DNA from: Glutamicibacter sp. B1
Lineage (GTDB): Bacteria > Actinomycetota > Actinomycetes > Actinomycetales > Micrococcaceae
Reading direction: 5' to 3'
NCBI RefSeq assembly: GCF_039602135.1
Contig: NZ_CP125942.1
Coordinates: 1,364,001-1,428,000 of the forward strand
Length of the DNA: 64,000 nt
Part shown: piece by piece, positions 8,606 through 16,081 of the stretch
How positions within the stretch are numbered: the first letter of the stretch is position 1
Layout: every line of letters starts with the position of its first letter
Notes under the pieces: model-generated
What the model was told of the DNA's origin: nothing
The model's database searches: none
What the model saw: only the letters and a program-made list of their open reading frames with translations
Position numbers and translations under genes: made by a program

Positions 8606-10095
8606 GAGTCCAACTCCGGGCTGCCGGCGTCTTTCCACGCGGTGTATTTGGCTTTCCACTCGGCGTTCATCGGGAACAGGCCTTCGATACCGTAGCCGCG
8701 CTTGACCATGGCGAAGATGAATTCGTCGTTGGACTCGGTGACCATGGCTTCGGCAGCCACCTCTTCGACTAGGGCTGGTGGGATGACCACGATGCCATCA
8801 GAGTCGGCGACGATCACATCTCCTGGTTGGACCGAGACGCCACCGCAGGCCACGGTGATGTCCTTGTCCCAGGCCACGTGCTTGCGGCCCAAGACTGCTG
8901 GGTGGGCACCGTTGTAGAAGACCGGGATGTCCAAATTGCTCACGGCGTCGAGGTCGCGTACCCCACCATCGGAGATGATGCCGGCTGCGCCCAGCTGCTG
9001 GGAGCGCAGTGCCAAGATGTCGCCTAGCGTGGCCGAACCGGTTTCTCCGCGGGCTTCCATCACCAGGATTTCGCCACTGTTCAATGAGTCAATGGACTGC
9101 TTCTGGGTGTTGTATCCGCCGCCGTGTGCCTTGAAGAGGTCTTCGCGGTTCGGGATGTAGCGCAGGGTGCGGGCGGTACCGATGACGCGCTGCATACCCT
9201 TGGTGGCGCCAGGAACTTCGATGTTGACGTTGTTCAACCCGCGCTTGCGCAAGGTGGCCGACAGGGTCGCGGTGGCCACCGAGGCGAGCTGTTCGCGGAC
9301 CGCGTCGGTGAGTACTTCCTTGCCGGTGATTACCGGTGGTAGGCCGGCGGTAGCGCGGTCGCCGTAGGCATCTTCCTTATCCTTCTCGGTGACCTTGGGC
9401 TGGTTGCCGAAGGAAGCGAAGGTGGCGGTGCCCTCGGTGGCGGTGGTCTTCAGCTTGCCCGTGGAGGTGCCGGTGATCAGATCGGTGACTTCAACTTCCA
9501 CCGCATCGCCTGGGAAGAAGACGGTGGAGCCGGCAGGGGTGCCGGTGAGGATGATGTCCCCGGGCTGCAGGGTCATCTGCTGGGAGAGATCAGCGATGAT
9601 CTGCGCGAAGGAGAAGAGCAGTTCAGAGGTGGTGGCGTCCTGAGCGATTTGCCCGTTGACCCAGGTCTGCACCCGCAGTTTGGCGGGATCCAGTTCTGCT
9701 GCCGGGAGCGCGTTCGGGCCCAGTGGGGTGTAGCCGTCGCCCGACTTGGAGCGGATGTTTGATCCCTTGTCGGCGTACTTCATGTCGTGGACACCCAGAT
9801 CATTGGATGCGGTGACCGAACCAACGTGGCTCCAGGCTTCTTCTACCGAAACGCGGCGGGCGGTGGTGCCGATGATCAGTGCGATCTCACCTTCGAAGGC
9901 GAGCAGTTCGGTTCCGGCCGGACGTTCAACGGTGCCGTTGGTGGCGGCCAGGGAGCTGGAGGCCTTCATGAAGTAACTGGGGAACTTTGGGGTGCGTCCG
10001 CGCTGTGCTGCGCGGGAGGAGTAGCTCAGGTGTACAGCGAGAACTTTGCCTGCCTGGGCGAAGGTCTCTTGGGTTACTGGGAGAGTAGTGCTCAC
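8593..10095 (-). CDS. Fusion: fumarylacetoacetate-hydrolase domain + RraA-like (class II aldolase type) domain
   Basis: 500-residue two-domain protein. Residues ~50-230 are an FAH/HpcE-type domain (FEGEIALIIG, SNDLGVHD, PGDIILTGTPAGS with metal-ligand acids), the family that decarboxylates and isomerises 5-oxopent-3-ene-1,2,5-tricarboxylate in this pathway. Residues ~275-480 are an RraA-like domain; it keeps the D-X20-R-D motif of the HMG/CHA class II pyruvate aldolases (Asp359, Arg380, Asp381 in SDGGVRDLDAV), unlike non-enzymatic RraA. Start GTG 10095 with AGGA nine bases upstream is preferred over ATG 10119, which has no ribosome site. First gene of the operon. E. coli HpcE/HpaG instead has two FAH domains. 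The RraA half may act as the pathway aldolase (see findings). Confidence 0.88.
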   Translation of the reverse strand: MSTTLPVTQETFAQAGKVLAVHLSYSSRAAQRGRTPKFPSYFMKASSSLAATNGTVERPAGTELLAFEGEIALIIGTTARRVSVEEAWSHVGSVTASNDLGVHDMKYADKGSNIRSKSGDGYTPLGPNALPAAELDPAKLRVQTWVNGQIAQDATTSELLFSFAQIIADLSQQMTLQPGDIILTGTPAGSTVFFPGDAVEVEVTDLITGTSTGKLKTTATEGTATFASFGNQPKVTEKDKEDAYGDRATAGLPPVITGKEVLTDAVREQLASVATATLSATLRKRGLNNVNIEVPGATKGMQRVIGTARTLRYIPNREDLFKAHGGGYNTQKQSIDSLNSGEILVMEARGETGSATLGDILALRSQQLGAAGIISDGGVRDLDAVSNLDIPVFYNGAHPAVLGRKHVAWDKDITVACGGVSVQPGDVIVADSDGIVVIPPALVEEVAAEAMVTESNDEFIFAMVKRGYGIEGLFPMNAEWKAKYTAWKDAGSPELDSWAL

Positions 10096-10165
10096 CGTTG
10101 ATCGTCCTACTTTCGTCATGCATCATGTCGTACATCAAATCGTATATGATCAGTGTGCGCCGAAT
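10096..10165. promoter_or_regulatory. Probable promoter/operator of the homoprotocatechuate operon
   Basis: AT-rich stretch just before the first gene. On the leftward strand ACGA recurs at about one-helix-turn spacing (around 10140, 10129 and 10116) within alternating ATAC/GTAC/ATGAT words, suggestive of a GntR-type operator region. No clean palindrome longer than four bases per arm is visible, so the site is only indicated. Confidence 0.3.
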
Positions 10166-10338
10166 CTCATCCACTGTCAAGCGTGATTTCAAGTAGCCTG
10201 CGAGTTTGGAATTCTTTTCCATGTAGATGCGCGAGCAGGACTATCCGCCGATCCAGTACAAATTTAAAAGTTGGAATGTTGATAATTATCTAGTACTTTA
10301 CTTAATAGCACTAGAAAGACATCAATTTTGGAGAATTC

Positions 10339-11967
10339 ATGGAAAGCATGTTCAGGTTGCTTAGAAAAGAGTCCGAAGCTAAAGCAGAAGGCTTTTATTT
10401 ATTCAAGCGAAGCTGGAATGACTACTGGGATTATGAAACTACTTATTTGTTAGTGTTTTTTGATGAGAAGCTAACGCGTAAGGACATTGGCGAGGTGAAG
10501 ATTGGAAGTTCTCATTTTGAGTACTCCAAGGAAACTCCTTCAGCTCCAATTCCGAAAAAGTTCACTCTTTTGGGATCGGAATATTTTTCATTAGGGCAGT
10601 CAACAGAGTATTATCATAACTTACGCAGTCTAGGAAATGAAATTGCTACCGCGGCATTTATTGCATTAAGAGATATCTCATATGACCTGAATATATATAA
10701 AAATGTATCAGGAAGTCAAGTAGCAAGTATTTCCCTTTTAAGATTCATTAAACCCGCTACTGTTAAAGGGCAATTTAATAGGTTGGCTCGCGGCGGATCG
10801 CGACTCGAGAACTTCAACTTTGAGTACGTTTTCCCTGAGTCAGAAGAATTTTCATTTGTTCCTAAGACGATCGACTTTAACGTAAATATTTCCTCGGTTA
10901 TCCCTTCAAACGTTCAAGTTTTAATTGGAAGAAATGGAGTCGGAAAATCTACGTTACTCGATGCTATGGCTCGTACTTTCGTCCTTTCCAAAGATGGTAA
11001 TGAAGAAATTAAGTCCAAGTACGGATTTTTTCGGGGTAACTCCGCGTCTGAGGATCTTCCATTTGCCAACCTAGTTTCGGTGTCATTTAGTGCCTTTGAT
11101 TCTTTCACTCCAATCGCAGAGCAGAAGAATCAGGTTGATAATCACGGATATACGTACATTGGGCTTAAAGTTAAAAAGAAGAGTTTAAGTCTATTTAAAG
11201 AAGAATACGACAACGAAGAATTACTTGAACAAACATATTTCAAATCACCTCAAGAATTGAGAGATGAGTTTTCGGAAGTGGTACGTAACTGTCTTCTACC
11301 TTCAAATATTAATCGATGGAAACAAGCAATCGACTTATTAGAATCCGATCCTGTGTTTACGAGAACTGGAATAAGTCAGCATATTTCTTCCTTACTTGAT
11401 GAGTACGTCGACTTGCGTTCAAGCCAAGAGAATCTTGCCGTGGTGGTGAATAGTCATGCTGCAGATCTCTCAGAATTATTTACCAAGAGGTTAAGTTCAG
11501 GCCACAAGATTGTCTTACTTACAATCTCGCACCTCGTGCTATCTGTGACTGAAAAGACCTTGGTTCTTATCGATGAACCTGAGGCACATCTTCATCCTCC
11601 ACTGTTGTCAGCGTTTATGCACGCATTGTCAAATTTGATGGCTGACAGGAATGGTGTTGCGCTGTTAGCTACACATTCGCCTGTGGTACTTCAAGAAGTG
11701 CCCAAAGAATGTACTTGGATTCTGAACAGAATTGGGACTTCATCGAAGCTTGGACGACCTTCGCTTGAAACTTTTGGTGAAAATGTGGGCATCTTGACAA
11801 GCGAGGTATTTGGACTCGAAGTATCCTCAACCGGATTCCACAGACGACTTCGTGATCTTGCTCTTAAATTTGATAATTACGAGGACGCAGTCCGAGAAGT
11901 TCATGGACAATTAGGCGAAGAGGCGAAACTTATTCTCGATTCGCTTATTTGGTTAAAAAAGGCATAA
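10339..11967 (+). CDS. AAA/ABC-type ATPase of a Septu-like defence pair, with long N-terminal extension
   Basis: 542-residue ATPase of the OLD/RecF-like AAA class. Walker A GRNGVGKST is at 197-205, an LSSG signature at 385-388, Walker B LIDEPEAHLHP around 410-420, and the H-loop ATHSP with His446. This C-terminal two-thirds matches the PtuA type of defence ATPase. The first ~190 residues match no family I recognise and are not present in ordinary PtuA, where Walker A lies near the N-terminus. Start ATG has GGAGA four bases upstream. The gene is visibly AT-rich compared with its neighbours, suggesting transfer. An HNH nuclease gene follows after five bases, as in PtuA-PtuB. Likely role: nucleotide-dependent sensing and control of the nuclease during phage infection (inference). 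Confidence 0.8.
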   Translation: MESMFRLLRKESEAKAEGFYLFKRSWNDYWDYETTYLLVFFDEKLTRKDIGEVKIGSSHFEYSKETPSAPIPKKFTLLGSEYFSLGQSTEYYHNLRSLGNEIATAAFIALRDISYDLNIYKNVSGSQVASISLLRFIKPATVKGQFNRLARGGSRLENFNFEYVFPESEEFSFVPKTIDFNVNISSVIPSNVQVLIGRNGVGKSTLLDAMARTFVLSKDGNEEIKSKYGFFRGNSASEDLPFANLVSVSFSAFDSFTPIAEQKNQVDNHGYTYIGLKVKKKSLSLFKEEYDNEELLEQTYFKSPQELRDEFSEVVRNCLLPSNINRWKQAIDLLESDPVFTRTGISQHISSLLDEYVDLRSSQENLAVVVNSHAADLSELFTKRLSSGHKIVLLTISHLVLSVTEKTLVLIDEPEAHLHPPLLSAFMHALSNLMADRNGVALLATHSPVVLQEVPKECTWILNRIGTSSKLGRPSLETFGENVGILTSEVFGLEVSSTGFHRRLRDLALKFDNYEDAVREVHGQLGEEAKLILDSLIWLKKA

Positions 11968-11972
11968 AAATA

Positions 11973-12869
11973 ATGTGGAGAACTCATCATACCCCCGATG
12001 AATTTTGTCCTCGGGAATATTCTCGGGATCAGTTTGCATATTCTGTATGGGAAAAGTGCTTAGATACAGTCAGGGACAACGACGATCCTAATTCGAATTG
12101 GTCCGTTCGTAAATCAGCATTGACTGCTTCACTCAATCTCGTTTCGTCTGCTCATGAAAAATTCTATACTTCGGCGCGAACGGATGCTCTTTGGGAGTTG
12201 GACGAGGCTAAATTTCAGAATGGCGAAAAATCGAAAGAGTATTCTGGCTGGTTGTACACCGAAAAGCTTAAAGGATACAAGGTTGTTGATAAATTACGAG
12301 AACGCATTTTATCGACCAGCATGGATGACCTATGTCCATACTGTAATCACAGAACCGTGTACGATCTGGATCATTTTCTCCCAAAAGAGAAGTTTCACCT
12401 CATAGCCGTAAATCCCTGGAACCTTGTTCCAAGCTGCAAAGAATGCAATTCGCTTAAGTCTTCATTTTCACCAAAATTTTCAGAAGAGCAATTCTATCAC
12501 CCCTATTTTTCATCGACCGAGAATTTAAATTGGCTTAAGGCTAAAGTAATCGAAAGTGATAAACCGGTAATTAACTTTTATGTATCTGATGATTTTGCAG
12601 AATATGGTAGGGTGAAACGAATATTCGAGAAGTTGCAACTTAATAGACTTTATAAAGCGCAAACAGCTCGTGAGCTTCTGGTGTTTTCTAAGTCTTTCGC
12701 GAGGCTGAAACATATGCCAGAACGCATTCTTAGGCACCGTGTTAGGGAGAATCTCATCGCGAGGGGTGCAGAAAGGAGTCTGTTACCGAATGATTGGAAA
12801 CGTGCCATGTTTATTGCTATGGCCGAATCTGATTGGTATTGCGACATTGGGTTTAAATCGTCGTGGTAG
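11973..12869 (+). CDS. HNH endonuclease, PtuB-like partner of the ATPase
   Basis: 298 residues from ATG 11973, five bases after the ATPase stop; a TTG at 11949 inside the ATPase gene is a possible alternative, and ribosome sites are weak, so translational coupling is likely. The HNH/zinc core is in the middle: CPYC at 121-124, DLDHFLP with His134, NPWNLVP with Asn150, and CKEC at 155-158, the CxxC...DH...N...CxxC layout of PtuB/retron-associated HNH nucleases. About 110 residues precede and 130 follow the core without recognisable motifs. Low GC like its partner. Expected to nick or cut nucleic acid when released or activated by the ATPase (from the Septu family). Whether the target is phage or host DNA or tRNA is unknown. 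Confidence 0.8.
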   Translation: MWRTHHTPDEFCPREYSRDQFAYSVWEKCLDTVRDNDDPNSNWSVRKSALTASLNLVSSAHEKFYTSARTDALWELDEAKFQNGEKSKEYSGWLYTEKLKGYKVVDKLRERILSTSMDDLCPYCNHRTVYDLDHFLPKEKFHLIAVNPWNLVPSCKECNSLKSSFSPKFSEEQFYHPYFSSTENLNWLKAKVIESDKPVINFYVSDDFAEYGRVKRIFEKLQLNRLYKAQTARELLVFSKSFARLKHMPERILRHRVRENLIARGAERSLLPNDWKRAMFIAMAESDWYCDIGFKSSW

Positions 12870-13214
12870 ACTTCCGTTGACTAGCCTGTAGAAATTGCCG
12901 TCTTCTAATGAAGTCTTGGATTTTGGGTTGAGAAAGATAGCTTATTGCCTTAGTATTCCCCGTGTTTGGGTATGCATATTCGCAGTGGATAGGTGCCAAT
13001 TATCTATGGAAACTGATGTCTAGATTGAATGTATTAGTTGAGCAGAACCAACGGGCGGCGTGAAGACAACGACGGTAAATCTTATTATATGTGAGTTGTT
13101 AGTCATTTCGAATACGAAGATACCTGCTTCCACGACCGATGCAGGACAAAACACCAGCTTGGAACTATGGACAACTGTCAATATTCAGGGCAATTTATTT
13201 ATAGTCTTTTCTAG
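12870..13214. other. AT-rich gap, no gene seen
   Basis: 345 bases between the nuclease gene and mobile-element relics. No frame with a ribosome site or recognisable product. Base composition stays low in GC like the defence pair, so the transferred segment probably extends to here. No clear hairpin terminator was found after the nuclease gene. Confidence 0.5.
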
Positions 13215-13367
13215 TGCTGAATAGAGTTAGTTGGTACCGCACTCCGGCTAGATGGTGTGAAATCGCATGGGTTCGTAGGCGTCGAAAATTAAGTCCTTAT
13301 GGACAACCGATCTGTTCATTTCGTTTTCGGTTACCAACTGCCACCCAAGAGGAGCGGCTGGTAACCG
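13215..13367 (-). mobile_element. Diverged solo end of an IS481-type element related to the downstream IS
   Basis: This stretch aligns with the right end of the intact element (15558-15715) in inverted orientation. Shared landmarks are a TGCTGAATAG...TTAGTTGGTACCGCAC outer part, TGGTGTGAAATC, a TTCGTAG core, TGGACA, a GTTACCAAC arm, and an exact 16-base GAGCGGCTGGTAACCG at 13352-13367 matching 15558-15573 reversed. Many scattered substitutions show it is an old remnant. No transposase fragment accompanies it. Confidence 0.7.
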
Positions 13368-13865
13368 AATACCAACTAGCTGTATTCATCATCCGCTAGC
13401 ATCTGCGGGCTTGCATGAAGCCGTCCCGTAGTGAGTATGAGTGAATATTCAATGAAAATTACTTGAATATTTGAACTACAAATGAATCGCTGGACAAATT
13501 GGAGCTTAAACTGGCAATAAAAAGTGGATGACATGGATTGTCTGAATTGTGAGCAGAATAACCCTTGAAGGTACTGCCATTCTTGCAACGTGAAACCACT
13601 GTTCTTCTAACCGGGTATTGTTCGCCACTGTCGCTGCTTCAAGGCGGATTCTTCAACCAACTTTCGGCCTCAAATCTGTCAACGGGAACTTCACTTGACC
13701 GAGAAAGAAGAAGGCTGCGGCACACCCGGTTTATTTGTCAGCGCGGCAGCTCGTCGCCATTCCGAAAGCGCCGCGGAGATGCTACCCACGTATCAATCGG
13801 AGGATGACCTGATGATTCCTTGGGCCCAGGTTGTACGGGCATGAGGATTCACCGTCCTTCAGCAA
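13368..13865. other. Gap between relic end and intact IS, no convincing gene
   Basis: About 500 bases. GC rises after 13600. A short frame reading through roughly 13680-13842 has a protein-like composition and an acidic ...DDLMIPWAQVVRA end, so it may be the tail of a broken small gene, perhaps an antitoxin-like one, but there is no start or recognisable domain. Otherwise nothing seen. Confidence 0.35.
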
Positions 13866-13921
13866 CGACGAAACCACCGCATTGCTGAATGCGGCTAGTG
13901 GGTACCCCTAGTCCGGACAGA

Positions 13922-13993
13922 TGGTGTGAAATCTCGTTACTTCGTAGACACTGAAACTCACGGCTTCGTGGACATTGGATCTCAATACTTTGT
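13922..13993 (+). repeat. Left terminal inverted repeat, 72 bp
   Basis: Starts TGGTGTGAAATCTCG and ends CAATACTTTGT; exactly reverse-complementary to 15594-15665. It contains two of the tandem CTTCGTgGACA units described separately, presumably transposase-binding sites. Confidence 0.9.
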
Positions 13994-14085
13994 ATGTCCT
14001 GTCTCATCACATTGTGGACACACGAACTCATGACTTCGTGGACACCATGCCTCAACAGATCGTGGACAAAACAAGACTGCTTTCT
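13938..14085 (+). repeat. Tandem 22-26 bp repeats at the IS left end
   Basis: Six degenerate direct units of the form (A/G)CTTCGTGGACA...CTCA follow one another: near 13938 (ACTTCGTAGACACTGAAACTCA), 13962 (GCTTCGTGGACATTGGATCTCA split by one base), 13986, 14010, 14032 and 14057. The first two lie in the inverted repeat; the rest run into the 5' part of the transposase frame. The right end has only two full units plus a partial one. Arrays of this kind usually bind transposase; the asymmetry could mark left and right ends. Confidence 0.65.
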
Positions 14086-15549
14086 GGCACTGTCGAAATC
14101 ATGACAAGTGCCCTTCCGCCACGCGTGCGATCCATGATCATCAACTTCGACCCCACACAACCAGACGCCCTGAGCATCAGCGAATTCTGCAAGACTCAGA
14201 AAATTTCCCGAAGTATTTTCTATCGACTTCGGAACAGAGCCGTCAACGAATCTGCTGCGGCTCTGCACCCGCAATCCAGAGCGCCAAGGGAGCCAGCCAG
14301 GAAATACGGACCAGAAGTAATCAACGAGCTGGTGAAGATCCGTCAGAAACTCAAGAAGGATGGTTGGGATTACGGTCCCAAAACCATTCATTGCGAAGCG
14401 ACGATTAACCAAGACACTTTCCCGGGCGGCAAGATTCCGTCAATTGCTACGATAGGCCGCTTACTGGCCGGCGTGGGTCACGTGGACCGCAACCCTCGCA
14501 AGCGGCCTAAATCTTCCTACGTTCCCTTCGCAAGGTCAACGGCCATGGCTCTGTGGCAACTTGATGCTTTCGAATACCGCACCGCCAAAAATCAGCTGGT
14601 CACCGTGTACCAGCTCATTGATGATGCCAGCAGATTCGATGTTGGCTCCCGAGCTTTCCAACGCCACGAGAATAGCCAGGATGCTCAAGAAGTACTTGCG
14701 CACGCCATCGCGGAGTACGGTGCACCACAAGAAGTACTCAGTGATAATTCCAAAGCGTTCAACCAGTTACGTAGCGGGACATTCGGTTCAGTAGAAATGT
14801 TTCTCGCATCCAAAGGAACCATGCCGATCACAGGGCTTCCGGGAAGGCCTACTACTCAGGGGAAGAACGAACGCTCGCACCGTACGTTGCAACGCTTCTT
14901 GACGGCGAATAAGCCACAGGATCTCGCTGATGTGCAGAGGCTACTGAAACGCTATCGAGAGCATTACAACAAACGCTGTCCACATCAATCCTTGAATCAA
15001 GCAACCCCACAGGCTGCCTGGGAACTGTTGGAGCATACACCGGCCACCGAACCGATTCACTTATCAGTGTTGGAAGCGAAAGCCGCCGAATACCTCAGTA
15101 AACGTCGCTTGGCTCAGCCTCTGGCAAGCTGGTTGGATGTGGTCGTGTCGAAGTCGGGTGAAATCATGCAAAGCACTCATGACGCCTCGGATCCCGTACC
15201 GCTGTTGGAATCTAATCAGATGCTTGTGGAAGTCACCAGAGAAAACCGGCGCACGTTCTATCAAGGGTTTCACATTTCGTTGCCGACATCGTTCGCTCGC
15301 CGTCAGTTCATCAGGACGATTACAGACACAGAATTCTTATTGTCGGACCCTGATACAAGCGAAATTGTCATGTCGTTCCCTTTACCGATGGTGGCGTTGA
15401 AAGTTGAGGGGAAGTTCGTTTCGTCGTATTCAATCAGGGGTATTCAGATGACCTTGACGACTCGTCAGTGGGAGAAGAAAGCCGAGCAGTATCGTACTGT
15501 CATTCAGGCTCGTGAGGAGCAATCGCCGACGTTCTTCGATCATCACTAG
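13975..15549 (+). CDS. IS481-family DDE transposase
   Basis: Catalyses excision and insertion of the element. The frame is 524 codons from the first ATG, but that codon lies inside the terminal repeat and the first ~40 codons encode the tandem repeats, so translation more likely begins at ATG 14047 or 14101. Domains: helix-turn-helix near residues 63-85 (LSISEFCKTQKISRSIFYRLRNRA), then the rve integrase core with catalytic Asp in WQLDAFEY, Asp in VLSDNSKAF and Glu in KNERSHRTLQR; a beta-rich C-terminal tail follows. The longer C-terminus than in minimal IS481 members is notable. No frameshift or internal stop, so it may be functional. Confidence 0.88.
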   Translation: MDLNTLYVLSHHIVDTRTHDFVDTMPQQIVDKTRLLSGTVEIMTSALPPRVRSMIINFDPTQPDALSISEFCKTQKISRSIFYRLRNRAVNESAAALHPQSRAPREPARKYGPEVINELVKIRQKLKKDGWDYGPKTIHCEATINQDTFPGGKIPSIATIGRLLAGVGHVDRNPRKRPKSSYVPFARSTAMALWQLDAFEYRTAKNQLVTVYQLIDDASRFDVGSRAFQRHENSQDAQEVLAHAIAEYGAPQEVLSDNSKAFNQLRSGTFGSVEMFLASKGTMPITGLPGRPTTQGKNERSHRTLQRFLTANKPQDLADVQRLLKRYREHYNKRCPHQSLNQATPQAAWELLEHTPATEPIHLSVLEAKAAEYLSKRRLAQPLASWLDVVVSKSGEIMQSTHDASDPVPLLESNQMLVEVTRENRRTFYQGFHISLPTSFARRQFIRTITDTEFLLSDPDTSEIVMSFPLPMVALKVEGKFVSSYSIRGIQMTLTTRQWEKKAEQYRTVIQAREEQSPTFFDHH

Positions 15550-15559
15550 ATTGTGCACG

Positions 15560-15588
15560 GTTACCAGCCGCTCAACGCGGTTGGTAAC
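15560..15588 (+). terminator. Hairpin after transposase gene
   Basis: GTTACCAGCCGC, loop TCAAC, GCGGTTGGTAAC: a 12-pair stem with one wobble, 11 bases after the stop codon and just inside the right repeat. No T-run follows, so it may equally protect the element from read-through or be a structural feature of the end; a diverged version is kept in the solo end at 13329-13367. Confidence 0.55.
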
Positions 15589-15593
15589 TGTGT

Positions 15594-15665
15594 ACAAAGT
15601 ATTGAGATCCAATGTCCACGAAGCCGTGAGTTTCAGTGTCTACGAAGTAACGAGATTTCACACCA
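15594..15665 (-). repeat. Right terminal inverted repeat, 72 bp
   Basis: Exact reverse complement of 13922-13993. The outer flank continues with ACTAGCCGGACGTGCGGTACC, which pairs imperfectly with the sequence outside the left repeat. Confidence 0.9.
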
Positions 15666-15806
15666 ACTAGCCGGACGTGCGGTACCAACTAACCCTATTC
15701 AGCAACCGCATTGCGTACGACGCCCGACGGTTAGATGGCCACGTGGTACGGTTTGTCCGATGCGATCCCCACGGACTCCTAACGCACCAAAGTTCACATC
15801 ATCAGC

Positions 15807-15880
15807 GGTACCTCCTAGCAGAAATTGAAATACCAGGCCGTAAGAATTGCTCGGTACCCGGTCGCAGGAATTGAAGTACC
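15807..15880. repeat. Three degenerate ~23-bp tandem repeats, probable relic IS end
   Basis: Units GGTACCTCCTAGCAGAAATTG, TACCAGGCCGTAAGAATTG and GGTACCCGGTCGCAGGAATTG follow at 22-24-base spacing and are followed by another TACCA. The architecture resembles the binding-site arrays at the ends of IS481-like elements but the sequence differs from the neighbouring IS, so it probably marks a second, lost element. The rest of 15666-16006 shows no gene. Confidence 0.45.
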
Positions 15881-16006
15881 ATTTCGGGCTATTCGGCAAT
15901 TGTGAACTGAACACTTCGCTAGAACAAAAAGCTGGCTCTATTGAAGAGACGATCAGTTCACGTGCGGGATGTGCATCGCTCAACGATAAGCGGTTCCAAT
16001 ATACAA

Positions 16007-16040
16007 GGTGACCCCAACCCAGAATGTGGGTGGGGTCACC
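16007..16040 (-). terminator. Terminator of the ABC exporter pair
   Basis: GGTGACCCCAACCCA, loop GAATG, TGGGTGGGGTCACC: 14 pairs with one bulged base, 42 bases after the stop of the leftward ABC gene. The T-run is weak (TTGTATATT). Confidence 0.7.
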
Positions 16041-16081
16041 CGAATTTCAATGCGATTCATTATGCCATCGAGTAGCGAGGC

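Larger units (their letters stand above)
13922..15665 (+). mobile_element. Complete IS481-family insertion sequence
   Basis: One transposase gene bounded by 72-base perfect terminal inverted repeats. Outside the perfect part, a further ~45 bases on each side are also inverted and similar but imperfect (TTGCTGAAT, GGTACC, GTCCGG blocks), so the true ends may be near 13877 and 15710. No clean target-site duplication could be seen next to either candidate boundary. The intact frame and perfect repeats suggest a recent, possibly active copy. Confidence 0.8.

Noticed and set aside
10339..13214. Retron (reverse transcriptase plus msr/msd RNA) upstream of the PtuAB-like pair
   Set aside because: No reverse transcriptase frame and no room for one; only the ATPase and nuclease are present.
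13938..14085. Possible CRISPR array
   Set aside because: The 22-26-base units follow each other without spacers, are degenerate, partly mirrored at the other IS end, and no cas gene is near.
13849..14412. Minus-strand frame of 187 codons over the IS left end
   Set aside because: Antisense to the transposase and running through the terminal repeat; not a gene.
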